Part shown: one piece after another, positions 42,290 through 50,711 of the stretch
Layout: every line of letters starts with the position of its first letter
Position numbering within the stretch: position 1 is the first letter of the stretch
NCBI RefSeq assembly: GCF_002159975.1
Contig: NZ_NFJR01000002.1
Location: forward strand, 1-64,000
Source: Barnesiella sp. An22
GTDB lineage: Bacteria > Bacteroidota > Bacteroidia > Bacteroidales > Barnesiellaceae
Length of the DNA: 64,000 nucleotides
Direction: 5' to 3'
Position numbers and translations under genes: made by a program
Notes under the pieces: generated by a model
Seen by the model: the letters and a program-made list of their open reading frames with translations, nothing else
What the model was told of the DNA's origin: nothing
The model's database searches: none

Positions 42290-43396
42290 ATGATTCTCTC
42301 CCGGCTATCGATAGTCAATTTCAAAAATATCGCCCAGGCAGATTTGCAATTCTCGCCCAACATCAACTGCTTGTTGGGAAACAACGGCATGGGGAAAAGC
42401 AATCTGCTGGATGCCATCTATTACCTCTCGTTTTGCAAAAGCTACACCCGCAACCCCGACTCGCAAAACATCCGCCACGGCGAGGAGTTTTTTGTCATAC
42501 AGGGATACTACGAGCGCAACGGCAACGACGAGGAGCTGTATTGCGGCATCAAGCGCCGGCAAAAGAAGAGTTTCAAGCGCAACAAGAAGGAGTATGACCG
42601 GCTGTCGGACCACATCGGGTTTGCCCCGCTGGTGCTCTCGACCCCCTCGGACAACGAACTGATTTTGAGCGGCAGCGAAGAGCGGCGCAAATTTATCGAC
42701 CAGGTCATCAGCCAGTTCGACAAGCCCTACCTGGGCATCCTCATCCGCTACAACAAGGCGCTGGAACAACGCAACGCGCTGTTGCGGCAGGAGTGCACCG
42801 ACGAGATGCTCTACGACATCTGGGAGGTGCAGATGGACAGTGCCGCCGCCGAAATCTACGAAAGCCGCCGTCGGTTTCTGCAAGCCTTCATTCCCGTGTT
42901 TCGCCGCTTCTATGGCGAGATTGCCTCGCAAAACGAGGTGGCCGACCTCATCTACACCTCGCATCTGGCCGACGGACCGCTGTTGCCCCAACTGAAGGCT
43001 ACCCGCCAGCGCGACCTGGCCATCGGCTACACCACCCGAGGCATACACCGCGACGACATGGAGATGATGCTGGGCGACTATCCCATGAAGCGCATAGGCT
43101 CGCAAGGGCAGTGCAAGACCTACCTGATAGCCTTGCGGCTGGCCCAATACGACTTTTTGCGTGAGCAGGGCGAGACTGTCCCCCTGCTGCTGCTCGACGA
43201 CATCTTCGACAAGCTCGATGCCGAGCGGGTGAAGCAGATTGTCCGGCTCGTATCGTCCGACCACTTCGGGCAGATATTCATCACCGACACCAACCGCCAG
43301 TATCTCGATGAAATCGTGCAGTCGATCGGGTCGCCATACAGCATCTTCTCCGTCACCGACGGAGAGTTCAACCTTTTGGAGGGAAACATGTTATGA
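42290..43396 (+). CDS. recF: DNA replication and repair protein RecF
   Basis: This 368-residue SMC-like ATPase loads RecA with RecO/RecR at gaps and stalled forks. It shows the Walker A LLGNNGMGKSNLLDAIYYL, the signature SQGQCKTYLIALRLAQ, and the Walker B/D-loop LLLLDDIFDKLDAERVKQI. The start (MILSRLSIVNFKNIAQADL) matches the usual RecF N terminus. It overlaps the DUF721 gene by four bases. Confidence 0.96.
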   Translation: MILSRLSIVNFKNIAQADLQFSPNINCLLGNNGMGKSNLLDAIYYLSFCKSYTRNPDSQNIRHGEEFFVIQGYYERNGNDEELYCGIKRRQKKSFKRNKKEYDRLSDHIGFAPLVLSTPSDNELILSGSEERRKFIDQVISQFDKPYLGILIRYNKALEQRNALLRQECTDEMLYDIWEVQMDSAAAEIYESRRRFLQAFIPVFRRFYGEIASQNEVADLIYTSHLADGPLLPQLKATRQRDLAIGYTTRGIHRDDMEMMLGDYPMKRIGSQGQCKTYLIALRLAQYDFLREQGETVPLLLLDDIFDKLDAERVKQIVRLVSSDHFGQIFITDTNRQYLDEIVQSIGSPYSIFSVTDGEFNLLEGNML

Positions 43397-43683
43397 AGAA
43401 GCAGGAACCGCTATCCATCAAAGAGATTATCGCCCAGTTTATTGACGTAAACGACATGGGGCAAAAGCTCGACGAGACCCAGCTCATACGCCTGTGGCCC
43501 AAGATTGCCGGCGAAACGGTAAACGCCTACACCCAATCGCTGCAGGTGCGCAACCGCACCCTCTACGTACACCTGTCCTCGGCTGTGCTGCGCAACGAGC
43601 TGATGATGCTGCGCAACGAACTGCTGCGCCGCTATACCGAAGAGTTTGGCCACCCGGTCATCGACAATATTGTTTTCAGATAA
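43393..43683 (+). CDS. DUF721 family protein (DciA-like)
   Basis: The protein has 96 residues with DUF721 features: KEIIAQFIDVNDMGQKLDETQLIRLWPKIAGE (viewed in parts), TLYVHLSSAVLRNELMMLRN and a C-terminal IDNIVFR. DciA, a member of DUF721, helps load the replicative helicase in bacteria without DnaC. Genomic pairing with recF supports a replication-linked role. It is translationally coupled to recF. Confidence 0.85.
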   Translation: MKKQEPLSIKEIIAQFIDVNDMGQKLDETQLIRLWPKIAGETVNAYTQSLQVRNRTLYVHLSSAVLRNELMMLRNELLRRYTEEFGHPVIDNIVFR

Positions 43684-43693
43684 AATACGATTT

Positions 43694-44137
43694 ATGGAAC
43701 CTACCGAAACCCCGATATTCCACCACACGCTGCCCCTGCAACTGCGCTTCAACGACGTAGACCTGCTGGGACATGTCAACAACTCGGTCTACTTCGCATT
43801 CTACGATCTGGGTAAATCGCGCTACTTCGAAGCGGTCAAGGCCCAGAACATCGACTGGAAGAAGGCCGACGTCGTCATCGCCAACGTCAACGCCGATTTC
43901 GTATCGCCCACCTACCCCAGCGAACCTATTGCCGTGCAAACCTGCACCACCGAAATAGGTAACCGCAGTTTCAAATTGTTACAACAGATTGTCAACACCG
44001 AAACCGGACAGGTAAAAGGGGTATGCCGCACCGTCATGGTGGGATTCGATGTCAAAGCCGGTACAGCAGCTGCCATCAGCGACGAATGGAAAGAGGCCAT
44101 CTGCCGATTCGAGGGGAAAGAGCTGCGAAAAAAATAG
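43694..44137 (+). CDS. Acyl-CoA thioesterase (4HBT / YbgC-FadM type)
   Basis: This 147-residue hotdog-fold protein carries the 4HBT motif LRFNDVDLLGHVNNSVYFAFYD and the catalytic Asp region (NDVDLLGHVNN). It should hydrolyse acyl-CoA thioesters; chain-length preference is not evident. It starts ten bases after the DUF721 stop and is probably part of the recF transcript. Confidence 0.9.
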   Translation: MEPTETPIFHHTLPLQLRFNDVDLLGHVNNSVYFAFYDLGKSRYFEAVKAQNIDWKKADVVIANVNADFVSPTYPSEPIAVQTCTTEIGNRSFKLLQQIVNTETGQVKGVCRTVMVGFDVKAGTAAAISDEWKEAICRFEGKELRKK

Positions 44138-44169
44138 CCGCTACACCCCGCAAATCCGTCGCCTTTCAC

Positions 44170-44344
44170 TATTTTTGCAGAAAATAGGATGCGGCTCGGC
44201 ACAGTCAAGTTCGAAAATTTCATTTTCATCGGTCTCTGCTCCCTGCCTTTCACTATTTTTGCAGAAAATAGGATGCGGCTCGGCATAGTCAAGTTTGAAA
44301 ATTTCATTTTCACTTGCCTCTGCTCTCGCCTTTCACTATTTTTG
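44170..44344. repeat. Third copy of the promoter-bearing repeat family (84-bp units)
   Basis: TATTTTTG boxes at 44170-44177, 44254-44261 and 44337-44344 mark two full units spaced 84 and 83 bp. Read on the minus strand the units match the B subunits at 2360-2608 and 24128-24211 (GTGAAAGG.GAG.GCAGAG.C, CTATGCCGAGCCGCATCCT). The proximal box sits before the SIS gene. No A-type subunit is present here. Confidence 0.88.
44337..44344 (+). promoter_or_regulatory. Candidate promoter of the SIS-PfkB pair
   Basis: TATTTTTG at the gene-proximal edge of the repeat, 43 bases before the start codon. Confidence 0.5.
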
Positions 44345-44387
44345 TAACAATTTTATAGATGATGTCTTAACCCTATCTACTATAAAC

Positions 44388-45005
44388 ATGAATTTCAACG
44401 AAAAAATACAGGATATCCTGCACAAAGAGGCACAAGCCATTCTCGATATCCCCGTCTCGGACCAGTTTGAAAAAGCAGTCAACCTCATCGTCGAGCAAGT
44501 GCACCAGAAGGGCGGCAAGCTCGTAACCAGCGGTATGGGCAAAGCCGGACAGATTGCCATGAACATCGCCACAACCTTCTGCTCAACCGGTATCCCGGCC
44601 GTATTCCTCCACCCCAGCGAGGCCCAACACGGCGACTTGGGCATCTTGCAGAAGAACGACCTGATGCTGGTCATCTCGAACTCGGGCAAGACGCGCGAAA
44701 TACTCGAGTTGCTCCAACTGGCTTCCAACCTGATGCCCGAACTGAAATTCATCGTCATCACCGGCAACAACCAGAGCGAACTCGCCCAGCGGGCCGATGT
44801 CTGCCTCTTCACCGGAGCTCCCGGCGAGGTATGCCCCCTCGGGCTCACCCCCACCACATCGACCACACTTATGACCGTCATCGGCGATATACTGGTAGTA
44901 GGTGCCATGGAGGCTACCCACTTCGACGTGCATCAGTATGCCCTGCGCCACCACGGCGGCTATCTGGGTACCCGCTCCCGCGAACAAAGTCAGAAAAAAG
45001 GTTAA
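44388..45005 (+). CDS. SIS-domain sugar phosphate isomerase (KpsF/GutQ-like, no CBS domains)
   Basis: This 205-residue protein carries a single SIS domain: TSGMGKAGQIAMNIATTF, HPSEAQHGDLGILQKND, VISNSGKTREILELL, and LTPTTSTTLMTVIGD. These match arabinose-5-phosphate isomerases (KpsF/GutQ), but the C-terminal CBS pair is missing. It may isomerise a ketose/aldose phosphate, for example for Kdo synthesis. It is followed by a PfkB kinase 13 bases downstream, so a joint sugar-phosphate pathway is likely. Confidence 0.85.
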   Translation: MNFNEKIQDILHKEAQAILDIPVSDQFEKAVNLIVEQVHQKGGKLVTSGMGKAGQIAMNIATTFCSTGIPAVFLHPSEAQHGDLGILQKNDLMLVISNSGKTREILELLQLASNLMPELKFIVITGNNQSELAQRADVCLFTGAPGEVCPLGLTPTTSTTLMTVIGDILVVGAMEATHFDVHQYALRHHGGYLGTRSREQSQKKG

Positions 45006-45018
45006 CACCCACAATACC

Positions 45019-45963
45019 ATGCGTAAAATCATAGGAATAGGCGAATCCATTCTCGACATTATCTTCCGCAACCAGCAACCCTCGCATGCGGTGCCGGGAG
45101 GCTCTACGTTCAACACCCTCATCTCGCTGGGTCGGCTCGGCATTCCAGCCACCTTCATCAGCGAAATCGGGCACGACACAGTGGGCGACATGATTCTCGA
45201 TTTTATGCAGAAAAACCATGTAGCCACCGAAAACCTCGACATCTTCTGTGACGGGAAGACCCCCATCTCGCTCGCCTTCCTCGACGAAAAGAACGAGGCC
45301 CGTTACATGTTTTACAACCAGTTCCCGCAAGAGAGACTCAACTTTGTGTGGCCCCGCATCGAGCAGGACGACATCGTTGTCTTCGGCTCATACTTCGCCC
45401 TCAACGTAGCCTTGCGCGACAAGGTGAGCGAGCTCATCGAGTTTGCCAAAGAGCGTAAAGCCATCATTTACTACGATCCCAACTTCCGCAACGCCCACGC
45501 CCATGAAGCGGTGAAGCTGATGCCCTCGGTTCTCGAGAATCTCGAATATGCCGACCTGGTAAAAGGTTCGGTCGAAGACTTCAACAACTTGTTTCACCTG
45601 ACCGAACCGCAGAAAATCTATACCGACCATATCCAGTTCTACTGCCCCAACTTCATCTGTACCCGGGGCAGTGCCGGGGCCGAACTCTTCTGCAATCAGG
45701 GGACCCGCCACTTCGAGGCCACACCCGTTACACCCGTGAGTACCATCGGTGCCGGCGACTCGTTCAATGCCGGTATCCTCTTCGGGCTTATCCGACACGA
45801 GATTACTCTCGAACGCCTCTACACCCTTACCCCCGATGAGTGGACCCCCATTATCCGATACGGCATGGATTTCGCCTCGGCCGTATGCCAGAGCATGGAC
45901 AACTACATCGATCCCGATTTTGCATCGGGCTACACAAGCAAAGATAGTACAAATTCCCTATAA
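45019..45963 (+). CDS. PfkB-family carbohydrate kinase
   Basis: This 314-residue ribokinase-fold kinase has the PfkB signatures VPGGSTFNTLISLGRLG near the N terminus and PVSTIGAGDSFNAGILFG (catalytic Asp in GAGD) near residue 240. The conserved YYDPNFRNAHAH is also present. The substrate is not determined; fructose or a pentose is plausible from the linked SIS isomerase. Confidence 0.88.
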   Translation: MRKIIGIGESILDIIFRNQQPSHAVPGGSTFNTLISLGRLGIPATFISEIGHDTVGDMILDFMQKNHVATENLDIFCDGKTPISLAFLDEKNEARYMFYNQFPQERLNFVWPRIEQDDIVVFGSYFALNVALRDKVSELIEFAKERKAIIYYDPNFRNAHAHEAVKLMPSVLENLEYADLVKGSVEDFNNLFHLTEPQKIYTDHIQFYCPNFICTRGSAGAELFCNQGTRHFEATPVTPVSTIGAGDSFNAGILFGLIRHEITLERLYTLTPDEWTPIIRYGMDFASAVCQSMDNYIDPDFASGYTSKDSTNSL

Positions 45964-46012
45964 ATATTCTAAAATAAAACAAACCCACGAACAGCTAACT
46001 ATCGCATAGTCT

Positions 46013-46020
46013 TATCTTTG
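46013..46020 (+). promoter_or_regulatory. Promoter of the phosphatase-like gene
   Basis: TATCTTTG lies 27 bases before the start codon. Confidence 0.6.
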
Positions 46021-46047
46021 CACTAAATCTTCATCACGGATACAGAT

Positions 46048-47100
46048 ATGCGCTATCTACAACTTTGTTCTTTGCTCCTCGCATTGAGTGCCTGCGCTAC
46101 GCATAGCGCCGACATCGACGTGGCTTGCGAAATCGACCCGCAAAACAACTATTTGTTGAAGTGGGAGACGACTCCGAGAATCGAAGGCGAAGTGCAGATA
46201 TACCAATCGACCGACCCCGAGCGGTTCGATACCGAAAAGACCCCGATAAAAGTAGCCAGCATTCAAACCGGCTATACTCTTATCCCCGACAGTATCCCCT
46301 CGCAGCGTTCCTACTTCCTGCTACGGTTCAACGGGCACGACGACCACATCGTGGGAGCCCGGGCCGAACGGCTGAAATATATCGAAAACTTCAGAGATCT
46401 GGGCGGATACACCTCGAAAAACGGCAAGCAATTGCGTTGGGGCAAAATATTCCGTTCGGGTGAATTCAATACCCTCACGGCAAGCAGCATCAACCGGCTC
46501 AAAAACATGGGCATAAAAACGCTTATCGACTTCAGAGACAGCGAAGATGTCATCAAGCCCAGCCCCGAGCTCGGGCTCGACAACGTCATCAACCTGCCGG
46601 GGGCTCTCCACTATCGGCAGAACCTGCTCCCCCGTCTGCAGAAAGAAGAGTTGCGGCGCGGCGATGCCAACCTCTTCATGCAAGACCTCTATGTAGCCAT
46701 GGTATCGGGCTCGAAACGGGCCTTCAAGTCGATGTTCAACCAGTTGCTGGTCGAGGACAACTATCCCATCGTGCTCAGTTGTGTCAACGGCAAGGACTAC
46801 ACGGGCTTTGCCGTATCGCTGCTGCTCAGTGCCCTCGACATGCCCGAGGAGGTAATCATGAACGACTACCTGCTCTCCAACCGCTACTTCGACAAACGCC
46901 GCACGGCCTTCGACCCGAAAGATTGCTGCGACGGCACCCAGGAGGCCCTCTCGCTCATCCAGACCGCCGACAGCCGCTTCCTCTCCTATGCCCGCGACTA
47001 TATACGCCAGCAATACGGCTCTATCAACAACTACCTCGAAGAGGAGCTGGGCGTCACTCCCGAAAAGCGGAAACAGCTGAAACAATATCTGTTGCACTGA
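46048..47100 (+). CDS. Tyrosine-phosphatase-like lipoprotein with altered active site
   Basis: The protein has 350 residues with a lipobox (LSACA, Cys about 16) and an extra beta-rich N-terminal region (about 20-115). The family core is clear: ENFRDLGGYTSKNGKQLRWG, IFRSGEFNTLTASSINRL, TLIDFRDSEDV. The P-loop, however, is LSCVNGKDYTGF: Cys245 is kept, but the position of the invariant Arg (in HCxxGKDRTG) is Tyr251, and the preceding His is Ser. Loss of the phosphate-binding Arg should abolish or greatly lower phosphatase activity. It is likely a phosphate-binding or regulatory pseudophosphatase at the envelope. Confidence 0.85.
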   Translation: MRYLQLCSLLLALSACATHSADIDVACEIDPQNNYLLKWETTPRIEGEVQIYQSTDPERFDTEKTPIKVASIQTGYTLIPDSIPSQRSYFLLRFNGHDDHIVGARAERLKYIENFRDLGGYTSKNGKQLRWGKIFRSGEFNTLTASSINRLKNMGIKTLIDFRDSEDVIKPSPELGLDNVINLPGALHYRQNLLPRLQKEELRRGDANLFMQDLYVAMVSGSKRAFKSMFNQLLVEDNYPIVLSCVNGKDYTGFAVSLLLSALDMPEEVIMNDYLLSNRYFDKRRTAFDPKDCCDGTQEALSLIQTADSRFLSYARDYIRQQYGSINNYLEEELGVTPEKRKQLKQYLLH

Positions 47101-47224
47101 TTTCCGTCCGGGACCGCCGGTCCTTGCCGCAAAGGTCCGCCCTACAAGCGGCCCAATATCCCCCCCGACACAAAACCACATCGAAGTGAGTGTATCCCCT
47201 TCGCGGTATATTGCGTTTTTTTCG

Positions 47225-47232
47225 TACCTTTG
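47225..47232 (+). promoter_or_regulatory. Promoter of the DEAD-box helicase gene
   Basis: TACCTTTG lies 124 bases before the start codon, giving a leader of about 115 nt. No obvious riboswitch fold was recognised in the leader. Confidence 0.55.
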
Positions 47233-47356
47233 CCGGCGAAAACCAAACTCGTGGCGTACGAAAAATTTCTGCACACCCTCTCCCCTTAGCCCCGTTTGAG
47301 GACGAAGAAAGCCCTTGTGCTCCTGCGATAAAGCAAAAAAACTGACAACTGTATAG

Positions 47357-49168
47357 ATGAAAACATTTCAAGAACTGGGTATCTGCGACGAGATACTGAA
47401 AGCGATTACCGAACTGGGATACGAAAACCCCATGCCCGTACAGGAGCAGGTAATCCCCCACCTCCTGAACGGAGAGACCGACCTGGTGGCTCTGGCCCAA
47501 ACCGGTACGGGTAAGACGGCTGCCTTCGGCCTGCCCGTGATACAACGCATCGACCGCTCGCTGTGCCAGCCTCAGGCATTGATTCTCTCGCCCACCCGCG
47601 AACTCTGCCTGCAGATTGCCGGCGACCTCACCGACTACTCGCAATACATCGACGGACTCACCATCCTGCCCGTTTACGGCGGCTCGAGCATCGAGAGCCA
47701 GATACGCACCCTGAAGAAGGGGGTACACATCATCGTGGCCACGCCGGGCCGCCTGCTCGACCTGCTCGAGCGGAAAACCGTACGCCTCGACCACGTTTCG
47801 ACCGTCATCATGGACGAGGCCGACGAGATGCTCAACATGGGATTCCTCGACAGCATCAACGCCATCCTCGCCCAGGTGCCCCAGGAGCGCAAAATGCTGC
47901 TCTTCTCGGCCACCATGCCGCGCGAAATCGAGCAGATTGCCCGCACCTACATGCACAACCCGCAGGAGATTGTGGTGGGCAGCCGCAACGAGGGGGCCGA
48001 GAACGTGCGCCACGTCTACTACATGGTGCATGCCAAAGACAAATACCAGGCTCTCAAACGCATTGCCGACTATTACCCCAATATCTACGGCATCATCTTC
48101 TGCCGCACACGCCGCGAGACTCAGGAGATTGCCGACCAGCTCATCGCCGACGGCTACAACGCCGACTCGCTGCATGGCGAACTATCGCAGGCTCAGCGCG
48201 ACGCCGTCATGCAGAAGTTCCGCCTGCGCAATCTGCAGCTGCTCGTGGCCACCGACGTGGCCGCCCGGGGACTCGACGTGACCGACCTGACCCACGTCAT
48301 CAACTACGGTCTGCCCGACGACATCGAAACCTATACCCACCGTAGCGGCCGCACCGGCCGGGCCGGTAAATCGGGCGTATCGGTCGCCATCATCCACAGC
48401 CGCGAAAAGGGAAAGATGCGGGCCATCGAGAAGATTATCGGCAAGAAATTCGAACGTGGTCTGGTGCCTACCGGCGAACAGATTTGCGAGAAACAGCTCT
48501 TCAATCTGGCCGACCGCATCGAAAAGGTGAAGGTCAACGAAGAGGCGATTGCCAAATACCTGCCCAACATCTCGCGTAAACTGGGGTGGCTCAACGAACA
48601 GGACCTCATCAAGCGCATCGTGTCGCTCGAGTTCAACCGACTCATCGACTACTACCGCGACACCCCCGACCTCGACCTGCCCGACGAGAATACCCGTAAA
48701 CCCAAAGCCGAAAACGGAGGGGCCCAAGAGGGGCGGAAAGGTCGCAACAAAGACAGCCGCACGGCCGAGGAGGGCTTCGAACGCATCTACATCAACCTGG
48801 GCAAGGCTCACGGATTCTTCCCGCCCAACCTCATCGAGATGATCAACTCGCTCGTGCCCGGACGTGTGAATATCGGCCGCATCGACCTGCTGCCCGCCTA
48901 CTCGCTTTTCGATGTCGAAAAGGGTGCCGCCAAGAAAGTAGTGGGAGCCCTGAAGGGGAACGAATTTTACGGACACCGCATCTATGCCGAAATTGCCACC
49001 GACAAGGACTACGCCGCCAAGGGCCGTAAAAAAGGAGGCAAAGAGCGCGAAGGCGACGGCCGCCGCAAGGGCGAGAAGCGCTACGGCTCACCGCGCAAAG
49101 GCAGTGCCGACAGCCGCTACAAACACGAACGCCGCAGCTCGACCCCCCGCAAGGAGCGCCGCAAGTAA
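47357..49168 (+). CDS. DEAD-box ATP-dependent RNA helicase (DeaD/CshA type)
   Basis: This 603-residue protein has all DEAD helicase motifs: Q motif (CDEILKAITELGYENPMPVQ), Walker A AQTGTGKTAAFGLP, PTRELCLQI, DEADEMLNMGF, SAT, and the C-terminal HRSGRTGRAGK. A DbpA-like RNA-binding domain follows (about 475-560, RIYINLGKAHGFFPPNL; AKKVVGALKGNEFYGHRIY), then a basic Arg/Lys-rich tail. The role is ribosome assembly or RNA remodelling, often cold induced; the long leader would fit that. Two hairpins follow. Confidence 0.95.
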   Translation: MKTFQELGICDEILKAITELGYENPMPVQEQVIPHLLNGETDLVALAQTGTGKTAAFGLPVIQRIDRSLCQPQALILSPTRELCLQIAGDLTDYSQYIDGLTILPVYGGSSIESQIRTLKKGVHIIVATPGRLLDLLERKTVRLDHVSTVIMDEADEMLNMGFLDSINAILAQVPQERKMLLFSATMPREIEQIARTYMHNPQEIVVGSRNEGAENVRHVYYMVHAKDKYQALKRIADYYPNIYGIIFCRTRRETQEIADQLIADGYNADSLHGELSQAQRDAVMQKFRLRNLQLLVATDVAARGLDVTDLTHVINYGLPDDIETYTHRSGRTGRAGKSGVSVAIIHSREKGKMRAIEKIIGKKFERGLVPTGEQICEKQLFNLADRIEKVKVNEEAIAKYLPNISRKLGWLNEQDLIKRIVSLEFNRLIDYYRDTPDLDLPDENTRKPKAENGGAQEGRKGRNKDSRTAEEGFERIYINLGKAHGFFPPNLIEMINSLVPGRVNIGRIDLLPAYSLFDVEKGAAKKVVGALKGNEFYGHRIYAEIATDKDYAAKGRKKGGKEREGDGRRKGEKRYGSPRKGSADSRYKHERRSSTPRKERRK

Positions 49169-49175
49169 ACCCATA

Positions 49176-49251
49176 CGGTCCCGACGAATGTCGGGACCGC
49201 ACAACCCATCAATCACCCCGACCCTCTGCATCCGCATGAAGAGTCGGGGTG
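49176..49251 (+). terminator. Double hairpin after the helicase gene
   Basis: The first stem is CGGTCCCGAC/GTCGGGACCG (49176-49199) with a 4-base loop. The second is CACCCCGAC/GTCGGGGTG (49214-49251), followed by TTCTCTTAT. The gap to 49400 has no gene. Confidence 0.6.
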
Positions 49252-49409
49252 TTCTCTTATCCGCATATCCGCGCCGCTGTCCCCACGATTACCGTCCACT
49301 CCCCGCCCTCGACGAAACCGCAACTACCCTCCTCCCTCCTGCACATCTCTATTCCATTCCCGTCACCCCCTGCCTGTCACCCAATAAATACTAAAAAAGA
49401 TTTTCCCGC

Positions 49410-49440
49410 TTGGAGAGTCGATTAAAGCACCCTATATTTG
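49410..49440 (+). promoter_or_regulatory. Promoter of the Fic-domain gene
   Basis: TTG (49410-49412), 20 bases, TATATTTG (49433-49440); 19 bases later the gene starts. Confidence 0.65.
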
Positions 49441-49459
49441 TATAAAATATAGATATATT

Positions 49460-50584
49460 ATGGATATATTCCTCAAAATAAACCCCTCTGAACCAGAATT
49501 TAAAGAGTTACAAAACCAATTACAGGCAATCGATAGCCTCACGGCGGCCTGGCATACCCGTCGAAAAGAGACGATACCCCGGCACGAAACCCTGCAACCA
49601 ACCATCGAGGCCACCATTGCAGCCTCGCTGGCTCTCGAAAATATGCCCTGCTCTCCGTCCCTGATTCACAAGATACTTGCCCAACCATCCGATACGCCCG
49701 ACAAACGGGCCTGTCTGGTTACCGGCTACAACACCATACTCAATGCACTCTACACCGATGCCCGCAAATATCCGCTGTGCGAAGATACCATCGTAGCCAT
49801 GCACACGGCCCTCTTTCCCCACGGAAAGAACAACAGTCCGGGAAAAGCGAGCACAGTCCGCCCGGCTGCGGTAAACTTCCTCGACTACAAGGCACCCACA
49901 CTTTTCAACCGCAGCCGCACGGGGTCGGTCAACAGCGAAATAGGCGACCTGGTCAAGTGGACCAACCGTGAACTCACGCATCACAGCCACCACCCGCTCG
50001 TCGTCATTGCCGCCTTTGCCTACGAGTTCATCTCCATACACCCGTTCCGCGAAGGGAAGGGTGAACTCTCGCGCATCCTCTCCACCCTGCTGATGCTGCA
50101 AAACCGCTACGAGTGGGCCCGGGAAATCTCGATCGACAGCTTCATCGAACAACGGCGCACCACCTACTACCAAACCTTGAAACGAGGGCAACAGAACCGG
50201 TATTCGACCCAAGAGAACATCACACCGTGGGTACTGTTCCTGTGCGACACCTGGCTGCAATCGCTGCACAGCCTCATACCCGAACAAGCCGAAGCGACCA
50301 CCGCATTGCCCCGACAAGCCGAAACAGACGTACCCGCCCAGCCCACAGCGCCCCCGGTATCGCCGGTCGCAGAGTCCGGCACGCCCGTCTACCTCAACGC
50401 CCGGCAAAAGCAGATACTCGCCTTTCTCAAACGGGAAGAGCCGGCCAAAGTAGGCGACATTGCCCACGCACTCAAAACCATATCCATCAATACCCTCAAG
50501 AAAGACCTGCTCTACCTGCGCCAGAAAAACCTCATCGAGTCGCACGGCGTGCTCAAAGGAACCATATACACCGTGAAAAAATAA
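49460..50584 (+). CDS. Fic-domain protein with altered catalytic motif and winged helix
   Basis: This 374-residue protein has a class II N-terminal inhibitory motif, S56-LAL-E60-N61, matching [S/T]xxxE[G/N]. The Fic fold follows, with motif HPFREGKGELSR at His194. In active AMP-transferring Fic proteins the motif reads HPFx[D/E]GNGRxxR; here Asn is Lys and the first Arg is Glu, while His, acidic residue and last Arg remain. After a helical linker, the C-terminal 70 residues form a winged-helix DNA-binding domain (QKQILAFLKREEPAKVGDIAHAL; TLKKDLLYLRQKNLIES). It may be catalytically weakened and act as a regulator. It has its own promoter. Confidence 0.85.
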   Translation: MDIFLKINPSEPEFKELQNQLQAIDSLTAAWHTRRKETIPRHETLQPTIEATIAASLALENMPCSPSLIHKILAQPSDTPDKRACLVTGYNTILNALYTDARKYPLCEDTIVAMHTALFPHGKNNSPGKASTVRPAAVNFLDYKAPTLFNRSRTGSVNSEIGDLVKWTNRELTHHSHHPLVVIAAFAYEFISIHPFREGKGELSRILSTLLMLQNRYEWAREISIDSFIEQRRTTYYQTLKRGQQNRYSTQENITPWVLFLCDTWLQSLHSLIPEQAEATTALPRQAETDVPAQPTAPPVSPVAESGTPVYLNARQKQILAFLKREEPAKVGDIAHALKTISINTLKKDLLYLRQKNLIESHGVLKGTIYTVKK

Positions 50585-50641
50585 CGCAACCGACACGAAA
50601 GAATAATCTCACTCGAAATAACAACGGCGACAAAATTTGTG

Positions 50642-50649
50642 TATATTTG
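50642..50649 (+). promoter_or_regulatory. Promoter of the threonine catabolic pair
   Basis: TATATTTG lies 62 bases before the start codon of the dehydrogenase. Confidence 0.5.
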
Positions 50650-50711
50650 CCCCAAGGAACCTTAATAAATCTATCAAAGCACATCAACCCGATCAAAAAG
50701 GTAGCATAGAC

